Source of the DNA: Lycocorax pyrrhopterus obiensis
Taxonomy: Eukaryota; Chordata; Aves; Passeriformes; Paradisaeidae
Assembly: GCA_014706295.1 (NCBI GenBank)
Contig: JACSVZ010000038.1
Location: forward strand, 2,356,001-2,420,000
Direction of reading: 5' to 3'
DNA: 64,000 nucleotides
How positions within the stretch are numbered: the stretch's first letter is position 1; the number at the start of each line of letters is the position of its first letter. The notes beneath the pieces are model-generated. The model was not told where the DNA came from. It did not search any database and worked only from the letters and a program-made list of their open reading frames with translations. The position numbers and the translations under genes are program-made. Below, piece after piece: positions 26,301-39,078 of this stretch.

Positions 26301-26559
26301 GGTCCTGCAGGACGAGGGAAAAGCAGAGGTCATTGTCACCCCACCCCAAGGCTCGGCCATGGTCCCCACTGCCCCGACAGCAGCGTGGCCCCACTCCTGC
26401 GTGGCCCTTCCAGGCACGGGAAGAACTCCCTGAGTACCTCGGAGGGTTTCATCCTCCATGTCATGAGCTTTCCAGGTCAGTCCCCATCAGAAGGGACCAT
26501 TCCCTTCTCATCCGCCTGCTCTCATAACTTGGCTCTTCCCGTGTTTATATAACAGCGAC

Positions 26560-26860
26560 GTCTCCTGCGGACCGGGGAGAGAATTGGCTGGGGAGAAATA
26601 ATGAGGATAATTCAAGTCATTTGGGAAGATGAGGTTTGTGAGGTGCCCAGCGTCTTCCACCTTTTACATGTTGTCTCTAATCATCCGCAATCTCGGATGG
26701 CCATTGATGGAGCTCGTTGCTGTGGTGACGGATGAATAGCCCTGGGATTGTACCATGCCAAAAAAGTGCTGTCCTTTCCATCAAAACAACAACAACAACA
26801 AAAATATCATTTTGTTCAGGAAATTAAGCAGTTTGCAACCAAATAGCAGTGCCTGAAAAG
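26560..26860. promoter_or_regulatory. AT-rich island in the gene desert, possible conserved element
   Basis: A 300 bp stretch with clearly lower GC than its surroundings, including GAGGATAATTCAAG, CTAATCATCC, GGATGAATAG, a CAA microsatellite near 26785-26803 and GAAATTAAGC. No exon recognised. It could be a conserved non-coding element or an old degraded repeat. Confidence 0.25.
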
Positions 26861-27603
26861 GCTCCTGCGTCCGTCCCTTCCTCCCGGCTCCCGCGGCTGT
26901 GTTGGGTTTGTCAGGAACATGCCCAGCGCCCCGGAGGGTCCTTTGTGTGCGCCAGACAAGGAGAAGGTGGTAATTGCAAGGGGGTTTCTAACCCACTGAG
27001 CCTTTTAAAAGGATTTGATGCCCCCCTACACCTCTCTGCTCGCCCAGATGTGTGTCACGCAGGCAGGGAGCGCGGGGCCGGGGGCTGGCGCAGCACTAGG
27101 TTAATGTGTTAGCTGTGCGCGGCCGGGATCCAGGGGACAGGGAAGTGTGGATGACCTGCCCAGGCAGGGTGTCGGGGCTCAGGTCCTGCTCATTCCCTGG
27201 GGAAGCAGCAATTCTCAGTGGCGAGGGCTGGCATGGGGCTCCTGAGCTGCAGAGAAGTGTGGCCAAGGCCAGATGAGGAGCACAGGGCTCCTGCCATTGT
27301 CAGCCTCTGTGGTTTTCCAGATAAACTCCCTCCCGGGCAATAGGACCAGATCCCAGTTCTCCTTCCTCCCCAGATGCTCGGGAAGCATCTCCTGGGGTGG
27401 CTGCTGGAGATGCTGCTCTCGAGCTGTGCCAGTAGATGTGGGTAGCACAGCCCTTGGGGACAAGGCTGCCAGGCTGGGAAGGGGAGGCTTTGGGGTCTGC
27501 CCAACCAGGGATTGACCCCGGCTTTGGGTTTGACCCTCCCAGTGCTGGAACCACACTGCCATGTCTCAAGCTGCACACTGTGGGTGTTTGTACAACTCCA
27601 GAC

Positions 27604-27780
27604 TGGTTTGGGTTGCGAGGGACCTTAAAGTTCATCCAGTCCCACCCCTGCCATGGGCAGGGACACCTTCCACTGTCCCAGGCTGCTCCAAGCCCTGTCC
27701 AACCTGGCCTTGGGCACTGCCAGGGATCCAGGGGCAGCCACAGCTGCTCTGGGCACCCTGTGCCAGGGCCACTGGATCAC
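27604..27780 (-). mobile_element. CR1 LINE 3'-end fragment
   Basis: Plus strand shows GGTTTGGGTTGCGAGGGACC, then CCATGGGCAGGGACACCTTC and TCCAACCTGGCCTTGGGCAC: antisense CR1 3' region, truncated. The same subfamily recurs in sense orientation at 62455-62925. Confidence 0.9.
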
Positions 27781-27901
27781 TGTGTTGTGACACAGTGTGT
27801 GGCCCGTGTGTAACCCCTGTTACTGCTCTGGGCCGCATTTTGAGGCAGGGGTCTGGTCCCTGCTGGCATTTTTGGTGCTCCCAAACACCACCCACCAGTG
27901 A

Positions 27902-28280
27902 TGGAATCATAGAATCATAAAATTGTGGAATATCCTGAGTGGAAAAAGACTAACAAGGATCATTGATCCAACTCGTGTCCCTGCACAGACACCCCAACAA
28001 TCCCACCCTGGGCATCCCTGAGAGCGCTGTCCAAACGCTCCTGGAGCTCTGGCAGCCTTGGGGCCGGGACCATTCCCTGGGGAGCCTGGGCAGTGCCCAG
28101 CACCCTCGGGGGGAAGAACCTTTCCCTGAGATCCATCCCAAGGCCTGACAGCTCCAGCCGTTCCCTGGGCTCCTGTCCCTGGCCCAGAGCAGAGCTCAGC
28201 CCCTGCCCCTCCGCCTCCCCTCGGGAGGAGCTGCAGCCCCCGAGGAGCCTCCCCTCAGCCTCCTCTGCTCCAGCTGAACG
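27902..28280 (-). mobile_element. CR1 LINE 3'-end copy
   Basis: Starts on the plus strand with GGAATCATAGAATCATAAAA and continues with CACCCTGGGCATCCCTGAGA, GGGAAGAACCTTTCCCTGAG and a Pro/Ser-rich stretch ending CTCCAGCTGAACG. It is closely similar in reverse orientation to 59456-59872, so both derive from one CR1 subfamily. Confidence 0.9.
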
Positions 28281-28869
28281 AACCGAGTGACAGGGATGGT
28301 GTAATTCGGAGCTGTGTTACTCGGACATCCATCCTGCAAGAAGCCGTAGGGCGAGTGCCCAGATGGCAGCCTGGGAGAGCCCTGAGGTGCAGCAGGGTCG
28401 GAGCCAGCCCCGCGCCTTGGGGCAGCGGGAAGGAGGAGGGAGGAGGGGTGGGCACACGGAGAGAAAACATTTTAGACGACCTGAGGAGGACAAATGAGCT
28501 AAGTTCCCGCAGCTCCAGCCCCTCGTCGGGCGAGAGCCACGGGCAGTGCTTTGCCAGCCGTCCCCAGCGCCCTCCACCCTCCCTGGGCTCAGCGAGAGCC
28601 AGATGGAGGCACATCTTGGCTGCACGGAGAACGGGGCGGTGAAGCGGGCTGGGGAGATTAACTCCACGGGGAAAACAAGCTCAGCAGACGCCGCGGAGCT
28701 CAGGACCCCTGTGCGTGTGTGTGTGTGAGCACATGCGTGTGCTCCGAGCACACTCGGACACACACGTACAGAGGGAACGAGGCATTGGACGTGTTTGTGT
28801 ATTTGTGTGTGTTTGACAGAGCTGGTGAGCCCGCGCCTCGCCTCGGAGGGGCAGCCGGCTATTGGCGAT

Positions 28870-28950
28870 GTGGCCTCATCCTTTAATTGCTCTGCTTTGA
28901 TAACAGTGATAATTGGCTGGAAATCGATACTGTTTTGCTCTTGTTTCTCC
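28870..28950. promoter_or_regulatory. Candidate regulatory island with GATA and homeodomain cores
   Basis: CTTTAATTGC, TTTGATAACAGTGATAATTGG and AAATCGATAC in 80 bp. About 2.8 kb before the ZFAND5-like CpG island. Function inferred only. Confidence 0.25.
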
Positions 28951-29799
28951 CATCCTGTCTCACCCAGCCTCCCCTCCCTTCCCGGACGCCGTCGTGCTCT
29001 TTAGTGGGTGACATTTAAAGGCTCTGCCACAGCCATTAGATAACCCAGGCGGAGAAGATGCTGTGGAGAGGGCTGATGCCGACAGGGATGGAGGCAGCTC
29101 CCCTCTCCTCTCCTACTCAGGGACAGATGGAGACGATGCTCCAGCAACATGTCCTGGTGCTGTGGGAGTCACAGGGGTGGGGGACCGGCGGATCTGGGGG
29201 TGAGGGGAGAGTGGAGCGGGGAAGGGACAAACCCAGGCTGCGTCGGCCAGGAACTCCCTCCGGCTTTGGCTCTGAAAATTGTGCCAGAGCATCACGGGAA
29301 GATGTGTATTAATATCCCACTGCCTGGCCTGTCCTGCTCTGTGTGCCCCCCGCCTCCCCAGCACGGTGTCCCCAGCTCCTGCCACGCTGCCCCAGCCACA
29401 GGTGGGATCTCAGAGCCCCCAAGGTCAGGGACCTCCCAGTCCCCTTGTAACTGCCCTCACAGAGCAGCCCTTGTGCTCCACCTGCCCAGCCGGGGCTGCT
29501 GGGGCTTTGTCCTTTCAAAAGGTGCCCTGACCCCCAAAGCTGAAGGGCCTGGGGAGCGGGACAGCAGCACCAGAGGGTGCACGGGGAGCCCCAGGAGCCA
29601 GGGGCACTTTGGGCTGGAGCTGGCAGCCCCAGGACCCCTGGTCTGCAATAGCCAAGGGACACTCATTAGCCAAGGGAGCCTTGTTAGCTGAGCGACCCTC
29701 ATTAACAAAGTAGGGTCCAGGGACCCCTTCTACAGGGCTGGCTGGAGCATGGGGCTGGCAGCGAGCGAGGGATGCCTGGGAGGCTGCAGGTGAGGGTGT

Positions 29800-30262
29800 G
29801 TGAGTTACCTGTGCCCTCACCTTCCATGGGCACCTCTATGCCCGCCCTCCCCGGTTACCCATACACACACCTTCCCTGGTTACTCATGCACAAACCTTCC
29901 CAGGGTACCTGTGCATTCACCATCCCCAGGTACCTGTGTGTCCACCCTCTGTGGGTACCTGTGCACCCACCATCCCGGGTATCTGTGCTTTCACCTTCCC
30001 CAGGTACCTGTGCACTCACCATCCCCTGATACCTGTGCACCCACCATCCCTAGGTACCTGTGCACCCACCATCCCCCGGTACCTGTGTGCCCACCCTCTG
30101 TGGCTACCCGTGCACCCACCATCCCTATGTACCTGTGTGCCGACCCTCTGTGGGTACCTGTGCACTCACCATTGCCCAGTACCTGTGTGCCCACCCTCTG
30201 CGGGTACCTGTGCACCCCCCATCCCCCGGTACCTGTGTGCCCACCCTCTGCGGGTCCCTGCG
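29800..30262. repeat. Minisatellite, GGTACCTGTGCACCCACCATCCCC units
   Basis: About 17 imperfect copies of a 25-28 bp unit alternating CACCCACCATCCCC and CCCACCCTCTGTGG versions. All three plus frames stay open through it, giving artefactual 85-260 aa frames. Confidence 0.92.
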
Positions 30263-31239
30263 CCCACGTCCGTGGGTTCCTGGTGCCACCTGGTGGCCAC
30301 GCGGCCCCGGCCCGGGGGTGCCCGGGGTGGGAAATGCCCCAACATGTCCCCGCAGGGACCTTTGTGCTGCCCCGAAGGCTTCCCCAAGGGCACCCCGAGA
30401 GAGCGGAGCCCGGCCCGCGCCTCTCCTCAAACCGAAACCGAGCCGAACCCCGCGCCCCAGCTCGCCGAAGCTCAGGGCAAAGCTCTTTGTAGTCCCCCTG
30501 GGCAGGGGAGACTCCGGAGCAGAGCTTGGCCGTGGCTTCCCGGGGGTTTTGCTCCTCGGTGTTCCCAAGCCCCAGCACGGCTGGCAGCGGGCGTTTTCTC
30601 TTGCGGGGTCATCGCCGGGGAACCCCATCGCGATGGCAGTGGGGAGGACTGGACCCCCGGCACGGACACGCGGGCTCGGAGGGGAGTCCTGGATCCAGGG
30701 CCGGGCACACGAGCCCAGAAGTGAATCGGCCCCGTGACCAGCTAGGCCACCTGAGCAAAGCTTCGATTGAACAAATCCCCACATCATCCAGCGCTTGGTG
30801 AAGAGCGGCAGGAACAGTTTGTAGCCGGGAATCCCTTCCAGCTGGAGACCCCTGGAGCATCCCACCCATCCACACTATGGGTGGTGTACGGCCCCACACC
30901 CTAGAGCTGGGGGTCCCAGCCCCACTCCTACAGCCTAGAGCAGGCTGCATCCTGCCCCTGTGGATGGGGTGGGGCAGAGTGCTGTGCCCCCAGCAGTTAC
31001 AGCCATGTCCCCAGTCCTCTGCCCTACAGCTGAAGCCCCCTGCAGTGTCCCAGCCTCTACAGTCATGGAATACCTGTGTCCCAGCCCCTATAGCTTGAGG
31101 GACAAGGGTCTCACCCCCTTTCCTACAGCCTGGGTCTGATTGTGACCCAGCCCCTGCAGTAGGAGCTCCCAGACCCCTCTCTCTACAGGGCAGCCTGGCT
31201 GTGTCCCCCCCGACATATCCACTTGAGGGTCTCAGCCCC

Positions 31240-31600
31240 GTCACCTATAGATGGGGCACACCTATACCCCCGCCCCTATAGCCAAGGGGGTCAGACCTCC
31301 CTCCCCTATAGCCAGGGCACACCTGTACCCCGGTCCCTATAACCAGGGGGCCACAGCCCTCTCCCCTATTGCTGAAGCACACCTATACCCCAGCCCCCTC
31401 CCCGTGCCCCAGTCCCTACAGCTGGAGGAGGGAGGTGTCACAGCCCTCTCCGCTATTCCGGAGCACACCTTTACTCTTGTCTTTACAGCCAGCGGGGTCA
31501 CAGCCCCCTCCCCTATTGCTGGAGCACACCCACACCCCAGCCCCCTCCCCTACACCGCCGCCCCTGTACCCGGGGGCTGTCACAGCCTATCCCCCCCTGT
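31240..31600. repeat. Minisatellite upstream of the ZFAND5-like promoter
   Basis: Imperfect copies of a roughly 60 bp unit with GGGCACACCTGTACCCC and CCCTATAGCCAGGGG or CCCCTATTGCTGAAGCAC. It ends right at the CpG island. Confidence 0.85.
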
Positions 31601-31639
31601 CCCCGGGTCACACCTACACCCCCGGCGCCGTCCCAGGCC

Positions 31640-32102
31640 TCGCGTCCCCCCCGTCCCGTCCCCCCCGTCCCGGGCCCTCCCCGGGGGAGGCGCTCGGGGC
31701 CCGCGCCCGCCATGTTTCCCGGCAGCGCTCCCTGCCCGCCGCCCGCCTGAGCCTCCCGGGGCCGGCCCGGCCCGGCCCGGGGCCGCTCGCCCTCCTCCGC
31801 CGCCGGTGAGTGGGGCCCGGCGAGCGGGGCCCGGCCCGGGGCTCCCGCTCCGCGCAGGCCGCGGAGCCTCGGCCTCGATTAGCGCCGCGGGCCGGGAGCG
31901 GGGCGCGGGGCCCGGCCGCGGGGGGGGCGGCGGGCCGCGGCCAGCTGCGGGGGGGGCGGGCGGGGTCTCTCCCCGGCCGGGCGGGGGGTCTCGGCCGCCC
32001 CGGGCCCCCCGGGCACGGCGGGGGCCGCGGCTCGGCCCGTCCGGCCGGCTGGGCCGTGCGGCGCTCGGGGAGGGCTGAGCCCGCGGCCCCTTCTTTCTGC
32101 AG
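31640..32102 (+). promoter_or_regulatory. CpG island, promoter and first non-coding exon of the ZFAND5-like gene
   Basis: Extremely CpG-rich DNA. A strong donor (CCG followed by GTGAGTGG) closes a probable non-coding exon at 31805. A pyrimidine-rich acceptor TTCTTTCTGCAG ends at 32102, so a second 5' UTR exon probably begins at 32103. Its donor is unclear; GTAATG at 32385 is one option. Several 5' non-coding exons are common in ZFAND5 and ZFAND6. Confidence 0.6.
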
Positions 32103-33482
32103 GGACGCTCGATCGACAGCAGCTCCCGAAGGTCTGTCTGTGTGGCGGCGGGCGCCAGCCGGGACCCCCGAGGGATCCACTGCTACCGGGGCTGCCCTGG
32201 CTGCGAGTGCCCGAGGAGAGGCCGGTTCGGGCCGGGAGGATCCCGGTGCGGTGATGGGAGCGCTGGTCTGAGCTCTGCGAGGGACCCCCGGGTGCGGAGC
32301 CGAAACCCGCATCCCCCAGCTGAGGACGAGGAGGAATAAACCAGAGGTGATCCGGTTCCGTCCCACGGGAGCGCTCCTGGCAGGGTAATGGTTTCGTGTT
32401 CCTCTTGTTTATTCCCTTGGTGAAGCAAGTTTTGCAGGAGCAGGAAGGGAAGTGGCAGGGCTGGCTGGGATGTGGTGGGTACTTTGTGTATCCCACAAAG
32501 GCAGCACTGCTGGGAGCTCCTGGTACCAACGCCGTGGCTTTGTGCCCGAGCTGGAGCCACCCGCACCCACCATGGTCCTGCACACATCCTCTCCCCTTGT
32601 TCTGTGTCAGAGCTAGACCGGCTGCAGCCACGTTGTCCACACACACTGGAATTGTGTGTGGTTTTTGTTTGTGCCTCATGGTTCTCATTTGGAGCGCTGC
32701 GGTGGGTTTGGCCCTGTAAATGCTACACCGTGTGTGGCTGGAAGGGGCCGATTCCTGGGGTTGGAGGTAACTGCATGTGATCCAGAGAGAAATTATTAAG
32801 ATTAAATTTAAAATTAGGTTCCACTGTGTCAGCTGTTTTCCCTGGGAAGGTGCTCTGGAATTGCATCTTACTGCTGGAAAGAAAACCTTATCCTTATTTC
32901 CAGCCTAACCATGTTAATGTTCCCCTTACCCACGTATGTCAGAACAGAGCGTCAGTGGGTTCTTTTTGCATCGCTTGCGTCATCTTCCTGAGAATTAAAA
33001 AACTAAACCAGGCTTGAAATGAAAACCAAAATGTGACTGACTGGGCCTGCACTGGGCGTTTGAGGTGTGGGTGTTCACAGGGGGCATCAGCAGTGCTGTG
33101 GGGGCTCATCTGGTACCGGTGGAGAGCGGATTGTTCAGGGCTGACGTGCTCGTCTGTCACCGGGAGTTTAGGGAGCCTCGTGGTGCAGGAGGGAGAACCG
33201 GGAGCCAGTTCCTGTTGGCTTTCCAGTCTGGCTCTGGGCAGCTCCTGGCCGCCGAGCTCTGGGGATGGCTCAGGGCCCCAGGACACGGATTTTAGGAGCC
33301 CCGAGTGCTCGAGGGCCTGGGGTCGTGGTGTTGTGCACGTGCGGGAACCGGGCTCTCTTGGGATCCTTTGTGCTCCTTCCTGATCAGCTGCAGCACACAA
33401 TGCCCGAGCGCTCCGGCCCTCACAGCTGCCCCGGGTTTATTTTTGATTCCTGGCTGTAGCTCGGCGCCTCGGAGGAGCGAGG

Positions 33483-36400
33483 ATGGCTCAGGAGACAAAC
33501 CAGACGCAGGTGCCTCTGCTGTGTACCACGGGCTGCGGGTTCTATGGCAGCCCCCGCACCAACGGGATGTGCTCCGTGTGCTATAAGGAGTTCCTGCAGA
33601 GGCAGCAGAGCAGTGACCGGATAAGCCCTCCAGGTAGAGGATTTTTTTTTTTGGAAATCTGTCTTAAATGGGTGTCTGGATACAAACTGTGTTCAGCAAC
33701 TGCGATAGAGCACGGGACCAGTACCTGGCCACCAGCAGATTTACCCCCTCCTAGAAAAATCATCTTTCCCTTTCCATGCATACTCAAGGCTCTAACTCAA
33801 GGACCCAAGCCCTCGAGTACTTCTGTTTCCTGTCGGGTGGGGCAGTTGTTTTCTTCCCAGTCTCACCAGTTTGTGAAGCCCCATCCCAGCCAGCACCTTC
33901 CAGTAAACTGTAAAATTTCACGTGTGCTGATAGTGATCCCAGCTTTTAGCTATTTCCTGCTCCCTGAGGTGGATGCTGACTGCTGGGAACCATGACAAAG
34001 CCTCACAATGACATTTTATTTGGCCTATTTATATAATTTTCTTACCTCAACAGTGTGACGGTTAAAAGCCATGACTTTTTTGTTTCCTGCAGTTGGGATG
34101 GGAGCAGGGGAAGGATGCTCTCTGCAACATGAGCAGAGATTTCTTTTGCTGGGGGTTTGTGCAGATACCCCATGTACAGCGTGAGAAATGCCTCTGAGGG
34201 TTCTTCCACAGTTTATTCCTGAGGGTAATCATGGCTTTCCTTGAGTCACCCACACAAAATATGCTCAGGAACGTGACTTTTCCTGACAAAGGGCTTTTCC
34301 TAAGACCCCAACTTAGATCCTCAGCTGACACAAACCCACACGTGTCTGCTGAAGCTGGTTCCTTTCAGCAGATGAGGGTCTGGTTCTTAGACTTTGGAGA
34401 AGTTGCAAAGTGCCATTGGGTTCAGGATCCAGACAGCCTTGGTGTATTAACCCCACAGAGTCCCATGCACAGATTTGGAGGGGAGGGTGTAGGAACAGGG
34501 ATAAGGGAGTGATCGCAACAGGGGTGTGATCCCAGCTCCAGTAGGGAACAGGAGCGTAAAACCTGCTGGAAGTGCTCATTCTGCTTTCTCCTTGGCTGTC
34601 AAGCACCTGAGGAACTTGCTGACACTTCTCAGAGACTTGACCAAGCCTGCCCTTGTCTCGTAGCACCCAGTGGTCCCAGCAGCAGCCCCATGGCTTCCGA
34701 GGCGATCGCGGGACAGCGCGCGGAGGGAGACTCCACACCTGAGGATGCAAAAGCCAGGTAGGGGCAGAGTCTGGACGGGAGGGGATCTAAACCCTGCTAA
34801 AATCCAGCTCTGGGACACAAGGGACAGACTGTCATCCTTCACGTGGCCAGTCTGTAAATGAGCTGGGTACGCTCTGCGTTGTAACTGTGGTTTATTTGTA
34901 AGACTGAGATGTCCCTGCTGCTGTCTGATGTGTAGAGTGAGGTACCAGAGGGTTGGTAGTAGATTAAGTGGCATCTTGGTTCTCCTGGAGCCGGTGCACC
35001 TTGTCTGTCCCTGGCTCTGTTCAACTGTTCAATTTCTGCTCAGTCAGTCCCAAGCAGTGGGATTTTTGGGGTTTTCCTGTGCAGGGTCAAGAGTTGGACT
35101 TGGAAGGATCGTGAGGATCATCAACTCAGGATATCATGTGATTCTAAGTGAAAGCACCTGCTGATGACCCAGTCTGGAAGCTGTGACAGCAGGATTAGAG
35201 ACCTTGGGTCTGTTTTGATGGGAAGGAGGACAGAGCTGCCCTGAACTCTACCATCACATTACAGCCCTGACTCATAACTCTGTTTCCCTGGACTTGTTTG
35301 GATGGGCTTTGAGATATAATTGGGTGGAAAAGGAAACTGAGATCATCACAGATTCATTCCATTTATGTCTATAAAGAACTTTGGTCCCAGATCTCGAGGG
35401 GAATTGACCTGCTGTACTCCTGACCTACTTTTGAATATAAGGAAATAAACTTTATGGGCTGAAGGTCTCTCCCACGTAACTGTCCATCAAATGAAGATAC
35501 TTGTGCTTTCTCTTTTTGTTTGTCTGCTGCACATGCTCCCAGCGCTCAGACTCCTGTGACCCATCAGATGACGGCCATGAGCATATCCAGAGAGGAAACC
35601 AGCAACGAGACAGAGGAATTCAGCAAGACAGATGAAGCCTCATCAGCTTCTTCCTCATCAGGTAGGGTGGTTGGTTTGGCCTTTGCACAGGTCTGAGTGA
35701 CACTGAGCTCCGGGAGTCGGTTGGGGCAGCAGGGACAGCTGCTGACCCCGGGGTGTGTCCCCTCCCGGCAGTAAAGGCACACCTAAGAGCTGAGGAGGAA
35801 ACTCTTGTTTTGGTGACAGGGAGGAGAGCAAATGCTGTGCCTGAGGGCAGGCCGATAGAGATTGCTCTGTGGGCTGAGGGCTGAGTGGCTGCCAGCCCTC
35901 GAGTGGCTGGCAGGAGGATAATCTTCCATGACGCCTCTCCCAGCGAATGGCAGCGAGCCCGGAGCGTCCCACAGCCTGACGCGGCTGCTGCTGGCGGCAC
36001 TCCCCTGCCAGCTCCCGAGGGGGAGGAAGGGAGACGGATCCACCGGAGTCTTGGAGAAAGGAGACTCGTTTGTGACAGTGCCTGGGGGCAGTGGAGGCCC
36101 GTTGTTGTCACCCCGTGTGATGGGGGCACCTGTCCCTCGGGGGAGTGTTACACAGTGGGTGCCTCGACGTGATTGAGGCGCACCAGAGTCATTGCCCGGT
36201 GTGGCACATCCTCCAGCTGATGCCATAAGCCCGTGATCCTGCATGCAGACACCCTCCTTTGCTCAGCTGACAGCTTGCTTGCATTGAAAGCTAAAAAAAC
36301 CCAGGAGCTGTTGGTTGCTAAAAAGCCAAGCTCTAGTCACCACACATGGCTGGGCATTTTGGGTTTGGTAATCCCTTGCCTGCGAGCCCAGGAGACAATT

Positions 36401-39078
36401 TACAACAGGCAGGTGAGAGACTGTAAAAAGAGGCTTGGGAGAGCCTGCCCCTTTCTTTTGCCTGTGTACTTGTTAGGAGGCTGTTTAGGGTCAGCTCCAC
36501 AAAGCTGCCTCTGTTTTGTCTCCTCAGAGCAGCCTGCACCGCAGGTGCTCCAAGGAGCAGTTGGAGCTCCTCCCTCCTGTTGACTTCTCTAACCTGCTTA
36601 GGTACTGGAGGAAATCCTGCTAAGCATCGGTGACCTTTAACAATCTGGCTTTGAGAGCTCAGTTTTCCCTTTGGTAGATTAGAGGCAGTGATGGATATCT
36701 GTGTAAAGCATTCTAAGACCTACATATGGGGAACACTTACATAAGAGTCAGCAAAAATAATTAGTACTTACAAGGGGTTAACTTTTTTTTTCCTCTCTGC
36801 GAAGATTAACTGTGGGCTCAGCTGACAGCTGTGTTGCTGTACAGCAGCTGAGCTGTAGTGACTATCCAGTCACTGTCCAGTGGCCATTCCAGCCTTGGAT
36901 TTAAGGCATTTGAAACAGAGGGAAAGCTGTGAGGTGGAGATCTCTGTGGAACAAGGCAAATCTCACAGTTTGGGGTACGTCAGCCAGGGCAGTGTGCACA
37001 CAGAGAGTCATTAGAGCCTCACGCAGCTCCTGTAATAAAATTAACGTTTGGTTTATCAAGAAGGGCAGCAAAACTCTTGCCTCTGTTTCAGGTACCCTGC
37101 TCGAGATATCCCAGAACACGGCTGAGGGCAAGACGGCTTCGGAAAAACCGAAACCGAAGAAGAATCGCTGCTTCACCTGCCGGAAGAAGATTGGGCTGAC
37201 TGGTAAGTGCCTGGCTCTGGGAAAACTTCCCTGTGCCCTAAGCAGTCCACAGTGAGAGCCCTGTGAGCACATCTGCTGCTGGGTTTGGAGGGTCGGAGGC
37301 TGGAGGTTCCCCCCAAATCCATCCTGGAGCCGTGGTGCTGCTGGAGAGGAGGGAGGGGAGCTCTGACCTGCAACAGCACTGGCTGAAGCAGCAGCCTGGG
37401 GAACATCCCACTCACTGCCAGGGTCCTGGCAGCCCTTGAAAGCAGGATTGGATGCAGCAGCACCTCTTGGTTGTTTCTGCTTCTTGGCAAAAGCTGTTGT
37501 AGAGGAAGGCAGAGCTCGCTGTGGATCGGAATCTGCTCCCGGTCAGGTCTGCGGTAAAGATTTCGTAACAGTGACATGAACTGAGTTAGACCCAAATGGA
37601 AAATCCCTCTCCAAGGCTCATCCCATTTGTTAATGCTGCCTGATTTCCACTGTTAGCTTCCTGAGAGCAGGATGGCTCTCAGCATGCAGCCTGTAAAGCC
37701 AGAGAGAAGTGCTGGGATGGTGTCAGGGCACTGCTATCAATGGGAAAACTGCTCCTGGAAAGTGAAGCAATTCATTTGGCTGTGGTTTGTTAATAAAAAC
37801 ATCATTCCCCTAAATTATCTCTGGCATTTAGTGCTTCCCTGGAAAAAAGTTAACTCTGGAGCTGTGCAGGTCATGCTGTTCTGGCAGAGCACTTGCTTCT
37901 GTAGCCTCCTTGGTGCATCCAGCAGCCAGGGACTGTCTGTTTGCATGGATATAAGAGGCTTTGGCAAAGTCTGGACTGGGAAGTTTTAATCTGAGCTTGC
38001 CTGGAAATCCACAGGCACTGTCCTAGAATAGGGGTGTGTTTATAAACCTGGAACTGGGCAGGGTACTCTGTGCCCAACCTTCAGGTTGCAGAAAGGATTG
38101 TTTTCCTGAATGAGTGTTTCCTTAAGAGCTTTAAACTATGAGAAGTTCTCTTCTTTAGGATTCATCATTAGGAGTTCTTGCAGAGAACTCCTGTGAATTC
38201 AGGACATTTAGGATAAAATGAGTTCTCTCAAAGAGGAGTAAACCAGCACTTTGGAGCAAGGTGTTTGTGGGCTTTACAGCCTGTAGTTGGAAAGATGTGA
38301 AGGGACAGAGCATGGTTCTCTGCCAGCAAGATTCCCTGCTGTCCTGCAGCACATCCCCTGCTCGCTCCCTGCCTTGGTTTCCCAGGGTGCTGTGTTAATG
38401 TGCATTCTGAGCATTGTCCCTGAGTGAAGTGACTACGTTGGGAATTTTGAAGCCTAAGGAGCTCAAACATGATCCTAACTTGGTGACAGTTCCCCTGCTT
38501 GCTGCTGGTCAGTCCAGGTGCTGCTGTGTGACCCTGGGGAGCTGGACTGGCTCGGAGGGCTCAGCTCCAGCTCAGGCTGCCTGGGGAGCCTGGTCTGGAT
38601 TAGCAATCTGGCACTCTGCAGTGCCTGGCATGTCCCTTGTCCCCGGGGAACATGGACAGCAGCTGCTCTGAGAGTGTTTCCCACCATGTGACAGCTGGGG
38701 CTGCCCAAAGCACACCGAGCTGCTGAGCCAGAGGAAAGCAAAGAGCCGCCCATGGCCTTCCCCAAATGAGGAGTCCCTTTGGCCTGTGGGGGACAGCAGC
38801 CCCCCCTCTGCCCCTCTCTCTGCATGGGTGGCATTTCCTGGCATGGCAGGAAGGAGCCAGGCCCCGCCGCCTTCCTGCTCAGCTGGATGGGGCCTGATGT
38901 GGCTTTGTCCCTGCTCTTCCTCCCCTCAGGCTTCGACTGCCGCTGCGGGAACCTGTTCTGTGCCATTCACCGGTACTCTGACATGCACGCCTGCCCCTAC
39001 GACTACAAGGCAGAAGCTGCCGAGAAGATCCGCAAGGAAAACCCCATCGTTATCGCCGAGAAGATCCAGAAGTTGTGA
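33483..39078 (+). CDS. AN1/A20 zinc-finger protein, ZFAND5-like
   Basis: Ubiquitin-binding zinc-finger protein; in the known family these act in proteasomal degradation and stress or NF-kB signalling. Coding exons: 33483-33633, 34664-34757, 35543-35661, 37092-37202, 38930-39078; GT-AG introns, phases consistent, 207 aa (ZFAND5 213, ZFAND6 208). The acceptor at 33457-33459 leaves 23 nt of 5' UTR in the start exon. The A20 finger has C14, C18, C30, C33 around CGFYG and TNGMCSVCY. The linker is Ser/Glu-rich and includes [11 protein letters not shown], a ZFAND5-type block. The AN1 finger starts at C148 (CFTCRKK) and runs through [11 protein letters not shown] to HACPYDYK. The conserved tail [10 protein letters not shown] follows. 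It resembles ZFAND5 more than ZFAND6 but has a divergent linker. Next to ABHD17A and a ROR gene, it is probably a duplicate absent from mammals, so I give no symbol. Confidence 0.92.

Larger units (their letters stand above)
15521..31639. other. 16 kb gene-free interval between the ROR-like and ZFAND5-like genes
   Basis: I find no recognisable exon on either strand. The interval is GC-rich with many chance open frames. It holds minisatellites (18895-19015, 19436-19610, 20100-20330, 29800-30262, 31240-31600), CR1 fragments (27604-27780, 27902-28280), a five-unit AGGAC microsatellite at 15789-15811, and short AT-rich islands with homeodomain or GATA cores near 19865-19920, 20775-20790, 22370-22400, 23915-23985, 24280-24345, 26565-26860 and 28870-28950. 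These islands are the best candidates for cis-regulatory DNA. Confidence 0.6.

Noticed and set aside
29936..30724. 262 aa frame of tandem CPPSVGTCAPTI peptides
   Set aside because: Minisatellite translation; the other two frames give equally long products.
33483..33995. 170 aa frame running on past the ZFAND5-like first coding exon
   Set aside because: A consensus donor at 33634 and the exact ZFAND exon structure show that the frame after 33633 is intron.
35085..35150. Possible CR1 remnant (GAGTTGGACTTGGAAGGATC)
   Set aside because: Only weak resemblance over about 40 bp; not enough to call.
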